The notes beneath the pieces are model-generated. The model worked only from the letters and a program-made list of their open reading frames with translations. It ran no database searches and was not told where the DNA came from. A DNA stretch of 64,000 nt from Roseovarius azorensis (GTDB lineage: Bacteria; Pseudomonadota; Alphaproteobacteria; Rhodobacterales; Rhodobacteraceae): positions 310,001 through 374,000 of the forward strand of contig NZ_FOAG01000001.1 in assembly GCF_900109455.1 (NCBI RefSeq), in the 5' to 3' direction. Position numbers and translations under genes: made by a program. Positions 53,224 to 62,402 of this stretch are shown here, one piece after another; within the stretch, counting starts at the first letter, position 1, and each line of letters starts with the position of its first letter.

Positions 53224-53755
53224 TTTACCCTCCTGGGTGGTTGCTTACCAATACTCTATACGATCGTTAATGGGTTGAAATGCATCGGGTTCATGATCGG
53301 GCGTGTTGGTGTTCGTGGAGTGTAGCCAGGGAATTCACAAGATTCCACGGGTCGGTATCCAGCTTTGTCTTCTGTCTTTATTGCCTGTCCGGTCTTGTTG
53401 TTTTCTTCTTCCGGTTGATCAAGTGTCGCAGTAAGATCGGTGTTTTGCAAGCGGTATCTGGCGGTCAGATCTCAGGCGTCCGGTGTTGCAGGACGGCCCG
53501 GATCGGTTGTTCTCTTTGTATTCGAGAAACTGCGGTCGCCCGCAACCGAGTGCCACACCCGCATCCGGCTTGCATGCAGAACACGCACGATCGGTCTGCT
53601 GAAGACGATGAGCGCGAGGGCAGAAATAAGGTAAATGTCAATCATCATTACTCTCCGGGCGGCTTGTTTTGGGGCACCTTGAGTCGGAACCATAGTGCAG
53701 GAAAATGGCCAGCTTGTGGCGGTCGGAGGCCAAATCCAGGGGAATCACGCAGATT
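53224..53755. other. Lower-GC stretch, mostly non-coding
   Basis: About 530 bp, visibly less GC-rich than its neighbours. It holds one possible small membrane peptide (53472-53648, minus) and otherwise no convincing gene. An 8-bp palindrome ACGATCGT at about 53260 lies upstream of the TTG-start gene. Confidence 0.45.
53472..53648 (-). CDS. Possible 58-residue membrane micro-protein
   Basis: Starts with two ATG (53648, 53645) after a GGAGAG site. One hydrophobic segment (about residues 3-20, IYLISALALIVFS) is followed by a basic tail. No family is recognised. It may be real or chance; conservation across relatives would decide. Confidence 0.35.
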   Translation of the reverse strand: MMIDIYLISALALIVFSRPIVRVLHASRMRVWHSVAGDRSFSNTKRTTDPGRPATPDA

Positions 53756-54631
53756 TCAGCCGTCCGGCATGTTCCCCATCGCCGCCCGCAGGGCTTGCAG
53801 ATGCTCGGGCAGGGCGCGCGCCGTGGTATCGGCCTCGCGCACTAACCCGTCGAAATGCAGGGTCAGCGCCTGCACCCGCTCGGTGTCGCGAAACACCAGA
53901 TAATTGCGCCCGATGTAAAGCACCGCCAGCAGCGGACCAAAGATGGTGATCGGCGCGGAATAGACCCGGCGGGCGTCGAAAAGATAAAGGCGCAGACTGG
54001 GATAGAGTTGCGTCGTGACGCTGATCAGATGGTCAAGCTGCGCCCGACGAATGTCAAGCGGCAGGCCGGTGTAATAGCCTTCGCCGCGGGCAAAGCTGTC
54101 CAGTTCATAGATCGGCAGGGCGATCTCGTAATCCGAGCGCGCGGCGCGCATCCAGGCCATCCGATCCTCGGATGCGCCGATCGCCTGATCGGTCGAACGG
54201 CCCAGATGGGGTGCATATTCCCATTCCAGCATGGCGCGGGTCTTGAGCATGTCGGGCAGGGCGGCGGGCACATGGCGGATCTTGTAGCCCGCCGCCTCCT
54301 TGTGCCACTGGAATATCTGCTCGTCGACCAGCGCGCGCGGCGCCTCGGTCAGTGACAGTGTGTTGGCAAGCATGTCGGCGGTGGTTTCCGGCCGGTCGGT
54401 GAGACCCAGCAGCCAGTCGGCAGAAACCCCCAGCGTGGCGGCGCAGGCCCCCACCACCTGCGCATTGGGCAGACGGGCAGAGGGGCCTTTGAGCAGCTGT
54501 GAAATGGTTGAGCGGTCAACGCCGATGGCGCGGGCCAGCACGCTCTGATTGCTGTCGCGCAGGCGCATCGCCTCCGTGAGGCGGGCACGAAACAGGGTGG
54601 CGCGGACACGTTTGTCGATTCTTTGGCTCAT
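53756..54631 (-). CDS. XRE family regulator with uncharacterised C-terminal domain
   Basis: 291 residues. The N-terminal HTH_3 (SNQSVLARAIGVDRSTISQLLKG, split near 38; about residues 20-75) precedes a ~200-residue globular part with YTGLPLDIRRAQLDHLI and a hydrophobic GPLLAVLYIGRNYLVF. The C-terminal part is a likely sensor; the ligand is unknown. It is divergent from DUF2061-desaturase across 108 AT-rich bp, so it could control them. Confidence 0.88.
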   Translation of the reverse strand: MSQRIDKRVRATLFRARLTEAMRLRDSNQSVLARAIGVDRSTISQLLKGPSARLPNAQVVGACAATLGVSADWLLGLTDRPETTADMLANTLSLTEAPRALVDEQIFQWHKEAAGYKIRHVPAALPDMLKTRAMLEWEYAPHLGRSTDQAIGASEDRMAWMRAARSDYEIALPIYELDSFARGEGYYTGLPLDIRRAQLDHLISVTTQLYPSLRLYLFDARRVYSAPITIFGPLLAVLYIGRNYLVFRDTERVQALTLHFDGLVREADTTARALPEHLQALRAAMGNMPDG

Positions 54632-54739
54632 TTGGTGAATTAAATCATAAATGCGGAAAAATGTTAACTATTCACGAAATGGCGGATCAACGAATTCGCA
54701 AGCACTCTGTGCGCATCTTTTCAAGACAGAAGGGGTATC

Positions 54740-54946
54740 ATGGAAACGCGCTTGCGCAGCATCGTAAAGGCGGTGATCTGGAACTTGATCGGGCTGACGG
54801 TCATGGCTCTGGTCGGGGTAGCAGTCACCGGATCGCTGACGGCGGGTGGCATCATGGCGGTGATCAATACGATGATCGGGCTGACCACCTATTTCCTTTA
54901 CGAACGTGTCTGGGCCGGCATCCGCTGGGGGCGCTGTCATGGATAG
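54740..54946 (+). CDS. DUF2061 small membrane protein
   Basis: 68 residues with the DUF2061 pattern: RSIVKAVIWNLIGLTVMALV then GIMAVINTMIGLTTYFLYERVW, two transmembrane helices. Function unknown. AAGGGG precedes ATG 54740. The last eight bases overlap the desaturase start, so the two are coupled and may work together in lipid modification. Confidence 0.92.
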   Translation: METRLRSIVKAVIWNLIGLTVMALVGVAVTGSLTAGGIMAVINTMIGLTTYFLYERVWAGIRWGRCHG

Positions 54947-55844
54947 GGCGCGTAACGAGGCCGTGGAATGGCCGACGCTGGCGCTGCTTGTGATCTGCTA
55001 TGCGGTCTGGGCGCTTGGCACGACATGGGTGGCGGCGCTCTGGCTGCCGCTGGGCATCGTGGTGACGGGACTGGCCATCGCGCTGCATTCCTCGCTCTGC
55101 CACGAGGCGTTGCATGGCCACCCGTTCCGGTCGCGGATGTGGAACGAGGCGCTGGTGTTTCCCTGCCTCTGCCTCTTCATCCCCTATGGCCGGTTCCGCG
55201 ACAGCCATCTGGCGCATCACCGCGATGCGGTGCTGACCGATCCCTATGACGACCCGGAATCGAATTACCTCGATCCGAAGGTCTGGGTATGCCTGCCGCG
55301 CGCGTTCCGGTGGGTGTTGCAGGTCAACAATACGCTGGCCGGGCGGATGCTGCTGGGTCCGCTGGTGGCGCAGGTGGTGTTCCTGCGCGCCGACTGGAGG
55401 GCGATCCGGGCGGGCGACCGTGCGGTGCGCAACGCCTGGGCGATGCACGTTCCGGCGGCGGCGCTGGTGCTGATCTGGGTGATTCACGCGCCGATACCGG
55501 TCTGGGCCTACCTGATCTCGATCTGGATCGGACTTGCAATTCTCAAGATACGCACCTTTCTGGAGCACCGCGCGCATGAACGCAGCAGCGGGCGCACGGT
55601 AATCATCGAGGATCGCGGCCCGCTGGCGCTGATCTTTCTGAACAACAACCTGCATGTGGTGCATCACACGCATCCCGATGTGCCGTGGTATCGTCTGCCC
55701 GCGCTTTATGCGCGCAACCGCGATCAATACCTTGCGCGCAACGATGGCTATGTCTACCGCTCCTATGCCGAGATTTTCCGCGCGCATTTCTGGCGCGCCA
55801 AGGATCCGGTGCCGCATCCAATGTGGCCGTGGCGGCGGGGATAG
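54939..55844 (+). CDS. Membrane fatty acid desaturase family protein
   Basis: 301 residues with four membrane segments and the three His boxes of diiron desaturases/hydroxylases: HSSLCHEALHGH (50-61), HLAHH (90-94), HVVHH (239-243). It desaturates or hydroxylates an acyl chain, or acts on a carotenoid; fatty acid desaturase is the safer call. ATG 54939 (MDRARNEAVEW) overlaps the upstream DUF2061 gene. Confidence 0.9.
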   Translation: MDRARNEAVEWPTLALLVICYAVWALGTTWVAALWLPLGIVVTGLAIALHSSLCHEALHGHPFRSRMWNEALVFPCLCLFIPYGRFRDSHLAHHRDAVLTDPYDDPESNYLDPKVWVCLPRAFRWVLQVNNTLAGRMLLGPLVAQVVFLRADWRAIRAGDRAVRNAWAMHVPAAALVLIWVIHAPIPVWAYLISIWIGLAILKIRTFLEHRAHERSSGRTVIIEDRGPLALIFLNNNLHVVHHTHPDVPWYRLPALYARNRDQYLARNDGYVYRSYAEIFRAHFWRAKDPVPHPMWPWRRG

Positions 55845-55887
55845 GACTCTGGAACAGCGGCGGCGCGGCGGACCGATCGCGCACCGC

Positions 55888-56184
55888 TCAGCGAATGACG
55901 ATCTCGTCGCTGCGTAACAGTCCCAGCACCTCTCGCGCCTGCTGATCGAGCAGATCAAGATCGAGATAGGTGTCCGACAGTCGCTGTGTCAGGTTCTCCA
56001 TCCGCGCCACACGCGATCTGAGGTCGTCGCGCTGCGCCTCGAGCGTCGCGCTCTGCGCCACGATCTCGGCGCGGCGGAACAGGCCGTAATCGCCCTGCAC
56101 GGCGGCAAAGGTGAAATAGGCGCTCAGAAAGAACGCGATGATGAAGAGGATCAGCGTGCCCCAGGGGCGGCTGCGGGGTGTCAT
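55888..56184 (-). CDS. ftsB: Cell division protein FtsB-like septum formation initiator
   Basis: 98 residues: a short cytoplasmic N-terminus, one membrane helix (about 10-28), and a periplasmic coiled coil (about 40-75) ending in a DivIC-like motif. FtsB joins FtsL and FtsQ in the divisome. The ATG at 56184 (MTPRSRPWGTL) matches the family. It is divergent from the AidB-like gene. Confidence 0.9.
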   Translation of the reverse strand: MTPRSRPWGTLILFIIAFFLSAYFTFAAVQGDYGLFRRAEIVAQSATLEAQRDDLRSRVARMENLTQRLSDTYLDLDLLDQQAREVLGLLRSDEIVIR

Positions 56185-56312
56185 GCTCTGCTCTGCCTCT
56201 GTCCTCCGCCTCTCGGGACGGTTTGGGGCACCATGCCACAGGCGATTCGCATTGTGAATCCCCTTTCGCCCCCGTGTCTTGCGTTTTACGATACCGCGCG
56301 AAGGAGACCCCG

Positions 56313-57944
56313 ATGCAGGACAGTCCCGCGAATGCCGCCCTGACCACTCATGAGGTGACCAACCAGCCCGTGTCACGCAGAGATACCGACCTCTGGCGCG
56401 GCGATCCGGCGTTGCAGTGCCACGCGGTGTCGTCCGGGGCGGATGGCGAGCTTCTGGCGGCCTATGGCGCGAGGATCGGCACGCAGGCGATGCGCCTTGC
56501 CGGACGCGAGGCCAATCGCCACACCCCGGAACTGATCCTGTTCGACGCGGGCGGGCGCAGGTTGGACGAGATACGCTTTCATCCGGCCTATCATGACCTG
56601 ATGCGCACGGGCATCGGCGCGGGCTACGCCGCCCTGCCGTGGGAGAGCGCGCCGGGTGGCCATGCCAGCCATGCCGCGATGGTTTACCTGACTTCTCAGG
56701 TCGAGCCGGGCGTTTGCTGTCCGATGACCATGACCTATGCCGCCGTGCCCGCGCTCAGGGCCGACAAGGCGCTCTTTGCCGAATGGGTGCCAAAGCTGAC
56801 CGCGCGCGCCTATGACCCCGCGCCCAGGCCGCTTGCGCGCAAGCCCGGCGCGACGCTGGGCATGGCGATGACCGAAAAGCAGGGCGGCTCGGATATCCGC
56901 GCCAATGCCACCACCGCCACGCCGGAGGGCGATCACTACCGGCTTACGGGGCACAAGTGGTTCTGCTCCGCGCCGATGTCCGACGGGTTTCTCACGCTGG
57001 CGCAGGCCCCCGGTGGCCTCACCTGTTTTCTGGTGCCCCGCTGGTTCGAGAACGGACGTAACGCCATTCATATCCAGCGCCTCAAGGACAAGCTGGGCAA
57101 CCGCGCCAATGCCTCGGCTGAGATCGAATATCACGGCGCCCTGGCATATCGGCTGGGCGACGAGGGCGAGGGCGTGAGCACCATCATCGAGATGGTGCAT
57201 CACACCCGCCTCGATACCGCCATGGCCCCGGCGGGGCTGATGCGCGCGGCGCTCGATCATGCCGCGCATTGGGCGCGGCATCGCAGCGCGTTTCAGAAAC
57301 AGTTGATCGACCAGCCGCTGATGCGCAGCGTTCTGGCGGATCTGGCGCTCGACTGGGAGGGAACGTTGGCGCTCGGTCTGCATGTGGCGCGCGCCTTCGA
57401 CGGGCGCACGGCGAGTGACCGCGCCTTTGCACGGCTTGGCGTGGCGCTGGCCAAGTTCCTTGGCAACAAGCTCTGCCCCAACCTGGTCTACGAGGCGATG
57501 GAGTGCCTCGGCGGCATGGGGTATGTCGAGGATACGCCCCTGCCGATGCTCTATCGCGAGGCGCCGCTCAATTCGATCTGGGAGGGGGCGGGCAATGTCA
57601 TCTGCCTCGACATCCTGCGCACGCTCCGGCGCGAGCCGCTGGCGGGCGAGGTGCTGACCGCGGAACTGGCCAGCGCAGCGGGGCAGGACCGCCGTTTCGA
57701 TGCCGCGCTCAAGGCGCATATGCAGACCTTTCCCAGACTGCCCGACGAGGCGCAGGCGCGCTGGTATGCCGAGAGCCTGGCGACGCTGCTTACCGCATCG
57801 GTACTGATCCGCAACGCGCCGGACGCGGTCTCCTCCGCCTATGTCGCAACCCGCCTGAGCGATCCGCGCGGGCGTCTGACAGGGGCCGTCGCACTGTCCG
57901 ACCCCGCGTCGATCCTGACCCGGCTGGGCGAGGCGAACGATTGA
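56313..57944 (+). CDS. AidB-like acyl-CoA dehydrogenase
   Basis: 543 residues, close to E. coli AidB (541). Features: MTEKQGGSDIRANAT (about 185-199), HKWFCSAPMSDGFL, and the C-terminal ECLGGMGYVEDTPLPMLYREAPLNSIWEGAGNV. AidB binds DNA and flavin and is linked to alkylation resistance; other members are ordinary acyl-CoA dehydrogenases. AAGGAG precedes ATG 56313. Confidence 0.9.
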   Translation: MQDSPANAALTTHEVTNQPVSRRDTDLWRGDPALQCHAVSSGADGELLAAYGARIGTQAMRLAGREANRHTPELILFDAGGRRLDEIRFHPAYHDLMRTGIGAGYAALPWESAPGGHASHAAMVYLTSQVEPGVCCPMTMTYAAVPALRADKALFAEWVPKLTARAYDPAPRPLARKPGATLGMAMTEKQGGSDIRANATTATPEGDHYRLTGHKWFCSAPMSDGFLTLAQAPGGLTCFLVPRWFENGRNAIHIQRLKDKLGNRANASAEIEYHGALAYRLGDEGEGVSTIIEMVHHTRLDTAMAPAGLMRAALDHAAHWARHRSAFQKQLIDQPLMRSVLADLALDWEGTLALGLHVARAFDGRTASDRAFARLGVALAKFLGNKLCPNLVYEAMECLGGMGYVEDTPLPMLYREAPLNSIWEGAGNVICLDILRTLRREPLAGEVLTAELASAAGQDRRFDAALKAHMQTFPRLPDEAQARWYAESLATLLTASVLIRNAPDAVSSAYVATRLSDPRGRLTGAVALSDPASILTRLGEAND

Positions 57945-57988
57945 GAGCCGCGCGGTCGCCGGGTCGACCGACGGCCTGATGACGGCAC

Positions 57989-58041
57989 CCGTGGGGCGGG
58001 TTCACCCCGCCACCGCACGCCGGGCTGAAGCCCGGCCTACG
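57989..58041. repeat. REP-like palindromes between aidB-like and holC
   Basis: GGCGGG-TTCAC-CCCGCC is followed by GCCGGGCT-GA-AGCCCGGC (58019-58036) and CTACG. The second is a widespread intergenic palindrome type. It lies between convergent genes. Confidence 0.65.
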
Positions 58042-58106
58042 TCCTGCCCTTTCACAAGCGGTCGCATGCGTGGCAAGTCGCGGTTGGCGGCGGGCCTGCC
58101 TTGCCA

Positions 58107-58565
58107 TCACGCCTCGGCCTTCTTTTCCCATCGACCCGTCTCTTCGGACCAGTATTGCGCGGCGCAGCCTGCACCGGTCAGCGCCTTCCACTGGCCGCGC
58201 GCCGCCCGGATCGCCGCGTCATCGTTGCCGTCAAACAGGATGCAGACCCGCTCCAGCGCCTGCACCTCCTGCGCGCTCACCTCGGCTCCGTCCACCGCCA
58301 TCACGCAGACAGCGCCGTTCGGGCACTCTGCGCCCAGCGTCAGCAAGACCGGCTGATCGGCGTCGTGCGGCCCGCCCGCAATGCCGTGCGGCAGGAACCC
58401 ATCCTCCGGGTCCAGCCACAGCTTTTCGTCCAGCCATTCGAGCCGCGCCGCCTCACGGCCGCGCACCGCCACGCGCCAGCCCGCGCGAAGCGCCTTGTGC
58501 AGAAGCGCCGGCAGGGTTTCCTCCAGCGGTTTCCGCGTCAGATGATAGAAATAGACCGCTCCCAT
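58107..58565 (-). CDS. holC: DNA polymerase III chi subunit
   Basis: 152 residues, HolC fold: MGAVYFYHLTRKPLEETLP, then HKALRAGWRVAVRG and CILFDGNDDAAIRAARGQWKAL. It links the clamp loader to SSB. The start overlaps the pepA stop by one base (TGATG), the common pepA-holC pair. Confidence 0.94.
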   Translation of the reverse strand: MGAVYFYHLTRKPLEETLPALLHKALRAGWRVAVRGREAARLEWLDEKLWLDPEDGFLPHGIAGGPHDADQPVLLTLGAECPNGAVCVMAVDGAEVSAQEVQALERVCILFDGNDDAAIRAARGQWKALTGAGCAAQYWSEETGRWEKKAEA

Positions 58566-60037
58566 CAGCCCTGCTCGAACACGTCCGCGATCAGCCGGTT
58601 GAGCGCCATCACCCCCCAGCCAGAGGCGCCCTTGGGCGCATAGGGGGTCTCGGCCTTGACGCTGGCCACGCCCGCGATATCGAGATGCACCCAGGGCATG
58701 TCAGCGCGCACGAACCGCTTGAGGAACTGCGCCGCCGTGATCGACCCGGCCTCGCGCCCGCCCACGTTCTTCATGTCCGCGATCGTGCTTTTCAGCTTGT
58801 CGTCATAGGCCTGACCCAGCGGCATCCGCCAGGCGCCTTCGCCCTCGGCCTCGGCGGCCTTGAGAAACGCCTTGCACAGGGGGTCATCGTTGGAAAACAC
58901 GCCGGCGTTTTCGTTCCCAAGACCGATGATGATCGCCCCCGTGAGGGTGGCCAGATCAATCATGCCGCGCGGCTTGTATTTCTCCTGCGCATACCAGAGC
59001 ACATCGGCCAGCACGAGCCGCCCCTCGGCATCGGTGTTGATCACCTCGATGGTGTCGCCCTTCATGGATCTGACCACATCGCCGGGGCGCGTGGCGCGGT
59101 CCGAGACCATGTTTTCCACCAGCCCGACGAGACCCACCACATTGGCCCGCGCCTTGCGCCGCGCCAGTGTGCGCATCACACCCGCGACGACGCCCGCGCC
59201 GCCCATGTCCATTGTCATGTCTTCCATGCCTGCCGCCGGTTTCATGCTGATCCCGCCGGTATCGAACACCACGCCCTTGCCGACCAGCGCCAGCGGCGCC
59301 TCGCCTTTCCTGCCGCCCTGCCATTCCATGACCGCCAGTTTCGACGGGCTGGCGCTGCCCTGCCCGACGCTCAGCAGCGCGCCCATGCCCAGCTTTTCCA
59401 TGTCCTTTTCTTCCAGAATGGTGATCTTCAGCCCCAGATCGGCCAACGCGGCGATGCGGGTGGCAAATTCGATGGTGGTGAGATGGTTCGCAGGCTCGCT
59501 CACCAGATCGCGAGTGAAAAACACGCCCTCGGCCACGGCCAGTGCTGGAGCGGCCGCTGTCTCGAGCTCGGTCGGGTTGGCAACCATCACTGTCAGCGCG
59601 CCCGCCTCCTTGGCGGCGGCGGTCCTGTGCGCGGCGAAATCATAGGCGCGCAGCACCAGGCCCAGAACCACCTCGACGGGGCGGCGCAGCGACGCCGCCA
59701 GCAGCAGTAGCGGCTTGTCAGCCTTGGCGCGCCCCAGCGCCACGCCGGCGCGGCGGTTTTCCTCGACGCTGGCGGTGCGCGACAGGATCACCACATCGAG
59801 CGCCTCTGCCGCCAGCCCCGCGGGCCAGGCGAGGGTGATCAGATCGCCCGTTTTCCTGTCCTTCAGCGCGCCGCTCTCCACCATCCGCGCCAGGACCCCC
59901 CTGGTCAGCCGGTTCACCCGCCGCGCCGCCGCATCCATTCTGCCGTCAGGGCCGATAAAAACCGCCACGCGACCGGTCGCCCTCGCAATCGCGTCGGGAT
60001 CGGTTTCGGCAAAGCTGACAGAAACGGGGTTGGTCAT
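58565..60037 (-). CDS. pepA: Leucyl aminopeptidase
   Basis: 490 residues, M17 dimetal peptidase. The catalytic motif NTDAEGRLVLADVL and the metal-binding KGVVFDTGGIS are present, with an N-terminal macro-like domain. It releases N-terminal residues from peptides in the cytoplasm. ATG 60037 (MTNPVSVSFAET) is the family start. Divergent from lptF across 128 bp. Confidence 0.97.
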   Translation of the reverse strand: MTNPVSVSFAETDPDAIARATGRVAVFIGPDGRMDAAARRVNRLTRGVLARMVESGALKDRKTGDLITLAWPAGLAAEALDVVILSRTASVEENRRAGVALGRAKADKPLLLLAASLRRPVEVVLGLVLRAYDFAAHRTAAAKEAGALTVMVANPTELETAAAPALAVAEGVFFTRDLVSEPANHLTTIEFATRIAALADLGLKITILEEKDMEKLGMGALLSVGQGSASPSKLAVMEWQGGRKGEAPLALVGKGVVFDTGGISMKPAAGMEDMTMDMGGAGVVAGVMRTLARRKARANVVGLVGLVENMVSDRATRPGDVVRSMKGDTIEVINTDAEGRLVLADVLWYAQEKYKPRGMIDLATLTGAIIIGLGNENAGVFSNDDPLCKAFLKAAEAEGEGAWRMPLGQAYDDKLKSTIADMKNVGGREAGSITAAQFLKRFVRADMPWVHLDIAGVASVKAETPYAPKGASGWGVMALNRLIADVFEQG

Positions 60038-60165
60038 CGAACGCCTCCTCGGATGTGGTTTGCCCAGACCTAGCGCGGCTTTGCCGCAATGACCAGTTAG
60101 CAGTTTTCCCCCGCTGGCAAATCCGCTAGGTTGCCCGGCAATACGGCTGTCTTGGGGGAAAACGC

Positions 60166-61314
60166 ATGACCAGATTCGACAGATACATGCTGTCGCAATT
60201 CATGGTGATGTTCGGTTTTTTTGCGCTGGTTCTGGTGTCGATCTTCTGGATCAACAAGGCAGTGCGCATGTTTGACCGGCTGATCGGCGATGGCCAGCCC
60301 GCATGGGTGTTTCTCGAGTTCACGGCACTGACCCTGCCGGGGGTGATCGGCGTTGTTCTGCCGATTGCCGCCTTTGCGGCCTCCGTCTACGTGGTCAACC
60401 GGCTCAGCACCGAAAGCGAGCTGACGGTGATGCAGGCCACCGGCTATTCGCCACTGCGCCTGATCCGTCCGGTGGTGGTCTTTGGCGCGATCATCGCATT
60501 GATGATGTCGCTTCTGGCGCATCTGCTGATCCCCAACAGCCTCAGTCAACTGCGCCTGCGTCAGGACGAAGTGTCGCGCAACATCACTGCCAAACTGCTC
60601 AGCGAGGGCGAGTTCCTGCATCCCGCGCCAGGGATTACCTTCTACATCCGCGAGATCACGCCCGAGGGCGAACTCAGGGACGTGTTCCTCTCGGACCGCC
60701 GTAACCCCGAGACTGCCGTGACCTATACCTCGTCGCGCGCCTATCTGGTGCAGGAGCGCGGCGGCACGCGGCTGGTCATGGTGGCGGGGCTGGCGCAGAA
60801 CCTGCGCGGCGCGAGCAATCGGCTCTTTACCACGCATTTCGACGATTTCTCTTATGATATCAGCAGCCTTGTCAGCAGGGACGCCATCGACCTCAACAAG
60901 GTCGCCTTTGCCTCGACCCTCGACATGCTGGGTAACCCGCAGGAGGTGGCGGCGCGCACCGGCACCAGCTATGGCATCGTCATGTCGCAGGTGCATGGCC
61001 GGTTCACCAGTGCACTCCTGTGCATCGTCGCGGCGCTGGTGGGTTTTTGCACGTTACTGGTCGGCACCTACAGCCGGTTCGGTGTCTGGCGTCAGATCGT
61101 GCTGGCCTTCACACTGCTGGTGGGCCTCAAGATGATCGAGAGCGCGGTGGTGGCGCCAGTGCTGATCACTGGCGCGCTCTGGCCGCTGCTTTACCTGCCG
61201 GTCTTTCTGGGCGTGGCCCTGTCGCTCGCGCTTCTGGCGCTGGCATCCTATCCCGGCATGCTGCGACAGGCATTGCGCCGCGCGCGCGTCCCGGCGACGG
61301 AGACCGGCGCATGA
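60166..61314 (+). CDS. lptF: LPS export permease LptF
   Basis: 382 residues: N-terminal membrane helices, a large periplasmic beta-jellyroll, C-terminal helices (FARRYMLSQ-type start FDRYMLSQFMVMF). With LptG and LptB it extracts LPS from the inner membrane. GGGGGAAAACGC precedes ATG 60166. The stop overlaps lptG by four bases. Confidence 0.96.
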   Translation: MTRFDRYMLSQFMVMFGFFALVLVSIFWINKAVRMFDRLIGDGQPAWVFLEFTALTLPGVIGVVLPIAAFAASVYVVNRLSTESELTVMQATGYSPLRLIRPVVVFGAIIALMMSLLAHLLIPNSLSQLRLRQDEVSRNITAKLLSEGEFLHPAPGITFYIREITPEGELRDVFLSDRRNPETAVTYTSSRAYLVQERGGTRLVMVAGLAQNLRGASNRLFTTHFDDFSYDISSLVSRDAIDLNKVAFASTLDMLGNPQEVAARTGTSYGIVMSQVHGRFTSALLCIVAALVGFCTLLVGTYSRFGVWRQIVLAFTLLVGLKMIESAVVAPVLITGALWPLLYLPVFLGVALSLALLALASYPGMLRQALRRARVPATETGA

Positions 61315-62402
61315 CCCTGCAGCTCTATTTCGCACGCCGGTTTTTCGTGACTTTCCTTGGCGTGACAGTCACCATCGCGGTGCTGATCGGGTTGATCGAA
61401 CTCGTGGATGAACTGGGTAACTTTCCCGATCTGCAGTTTCGTGACGTTCTCGGCATCGTGCTGCTGAAAATGCCCGAGGCGAATTACGAGATCATGCCGC
61501 TGGTGATGATCCTCGCTTCGGTCGCATTGTTCCTGCGGCTGGCGCGCTCCTCCGAACTGGTGGTGCTGCGCGCTTCTGGCCGTTCGGCCCTGCGCGGAAT
61601 GTTTGGGCCGGTTCTGGTAGCACTGCTGATCGGGCTTTTGAGCATCGCCATAGGCAATCCGATCGTTGCCGCCACCTCGAAACGCCATCATGATGTCAAG
61701 ATCGGCTACAAGGGCGGCAGTTCCTCGGCGCTGGCGATCGCATCCGAGGGGCTGTGGCTGCGCCAGCGCAGTGAGGAAGGCCAGACCGTCATCTTTGCCG
61801 CGCGTGCCAGTTCCGACCTCTCGACGCTCTACGAACCCAGTTTTCTCGACTTTGGCCCAGAAGGTCAGCCGCTGCGCCGGATCAATGCGCAGACGGCGCG
61901 ACTGGTGGCGGGTGAATGGCAGCTTGCCGACGCCAAGGCATGGGATCTCAGCCAGGGCGTGAATTCCGAGGCCACGGCCCTGCAACTGCCCGACCTGGCC
62001 GTGCCCTCGGATTTGACCCAGGACCGCATCCTCGACAGTTTCGGCCAGCCCGAATTCATCCCGATCTGGGAATTGCCGCGCTTCATCGGTCAACTGGAGA
62101 ATGCCGGCTTCTCGGCCCGCCGCTACGCGATCTGGTACCATACCGAACTGGCGCGTCCGGTCTTTCTGGTGGCACTGATGCTCATTTCGGCAGCCTTCAC
62201 CATGCGGCATACGCGCGGGGCCAATGTGGGGCTGATGGTGATGACGGCGGTGCTCATCGGCTTTGGCCTGCACTACATCCGCAATTTCGCCCATATCCTT
62301 GGCGAGAACGGTCAAATCCCGATCCTGCTGGCCGCCTGGGCCCCGCCGCTGGCGGCGGTATTTCTGGGTCTCGGCATCCTGCTGCATCTGGAGGACGGAT
62401 GA
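61311..62402 (+). CDS. lptG: LPS export permease LptG
   Basis: 363 residues, same architecture as LptF: LQLYFARRFFVTFLGVTVTIAV start, periplasmic domain, and C-terminal helices with HTRGANVGLMVMTAVLIGF. The partner of LptF. Coupled at both ends: four-base overlaps with lptF and lptD. Confidence 0.96.
   Translation: MTLQLYFARRFFVTFLGVTVTIAVLIGLIELVDELGNFPDLQFRDVLGIVLLKMPEANYEIMPLVMILASVALFLRLARSSELVVLRASGRSALRGMFGPVLVALLIGLLSIAIGNPIVAATSKRHHDVKIGYKGGSSSALAIASEGLWLRQRSEEGQTVIFAARASSDLSTLYEPSFLDFGPEGQPLRRINAQTARLVAGEWQLADAKAWDLSQGVNSEATALQLPDLAVPSDLTQDRILDSFGQPEFIPIWELPRFIGQLENAGFSARRYAIWYHTELARPVFLVALMLISAAFTMRHTRGANVGLMVMTAVLIGFGLHYIRNFAHILGENGQIPILLAAWAPPLAAVFLGLGILLHLEDG

Noticed and set aside
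53256-53450. 64-codon minus-strand frame with a TTG start in the lower-GC pocket
   Set aside because: No ribosome site and no hydrophobic or domain pattern; less convincing than the peptide at 53472-53648.
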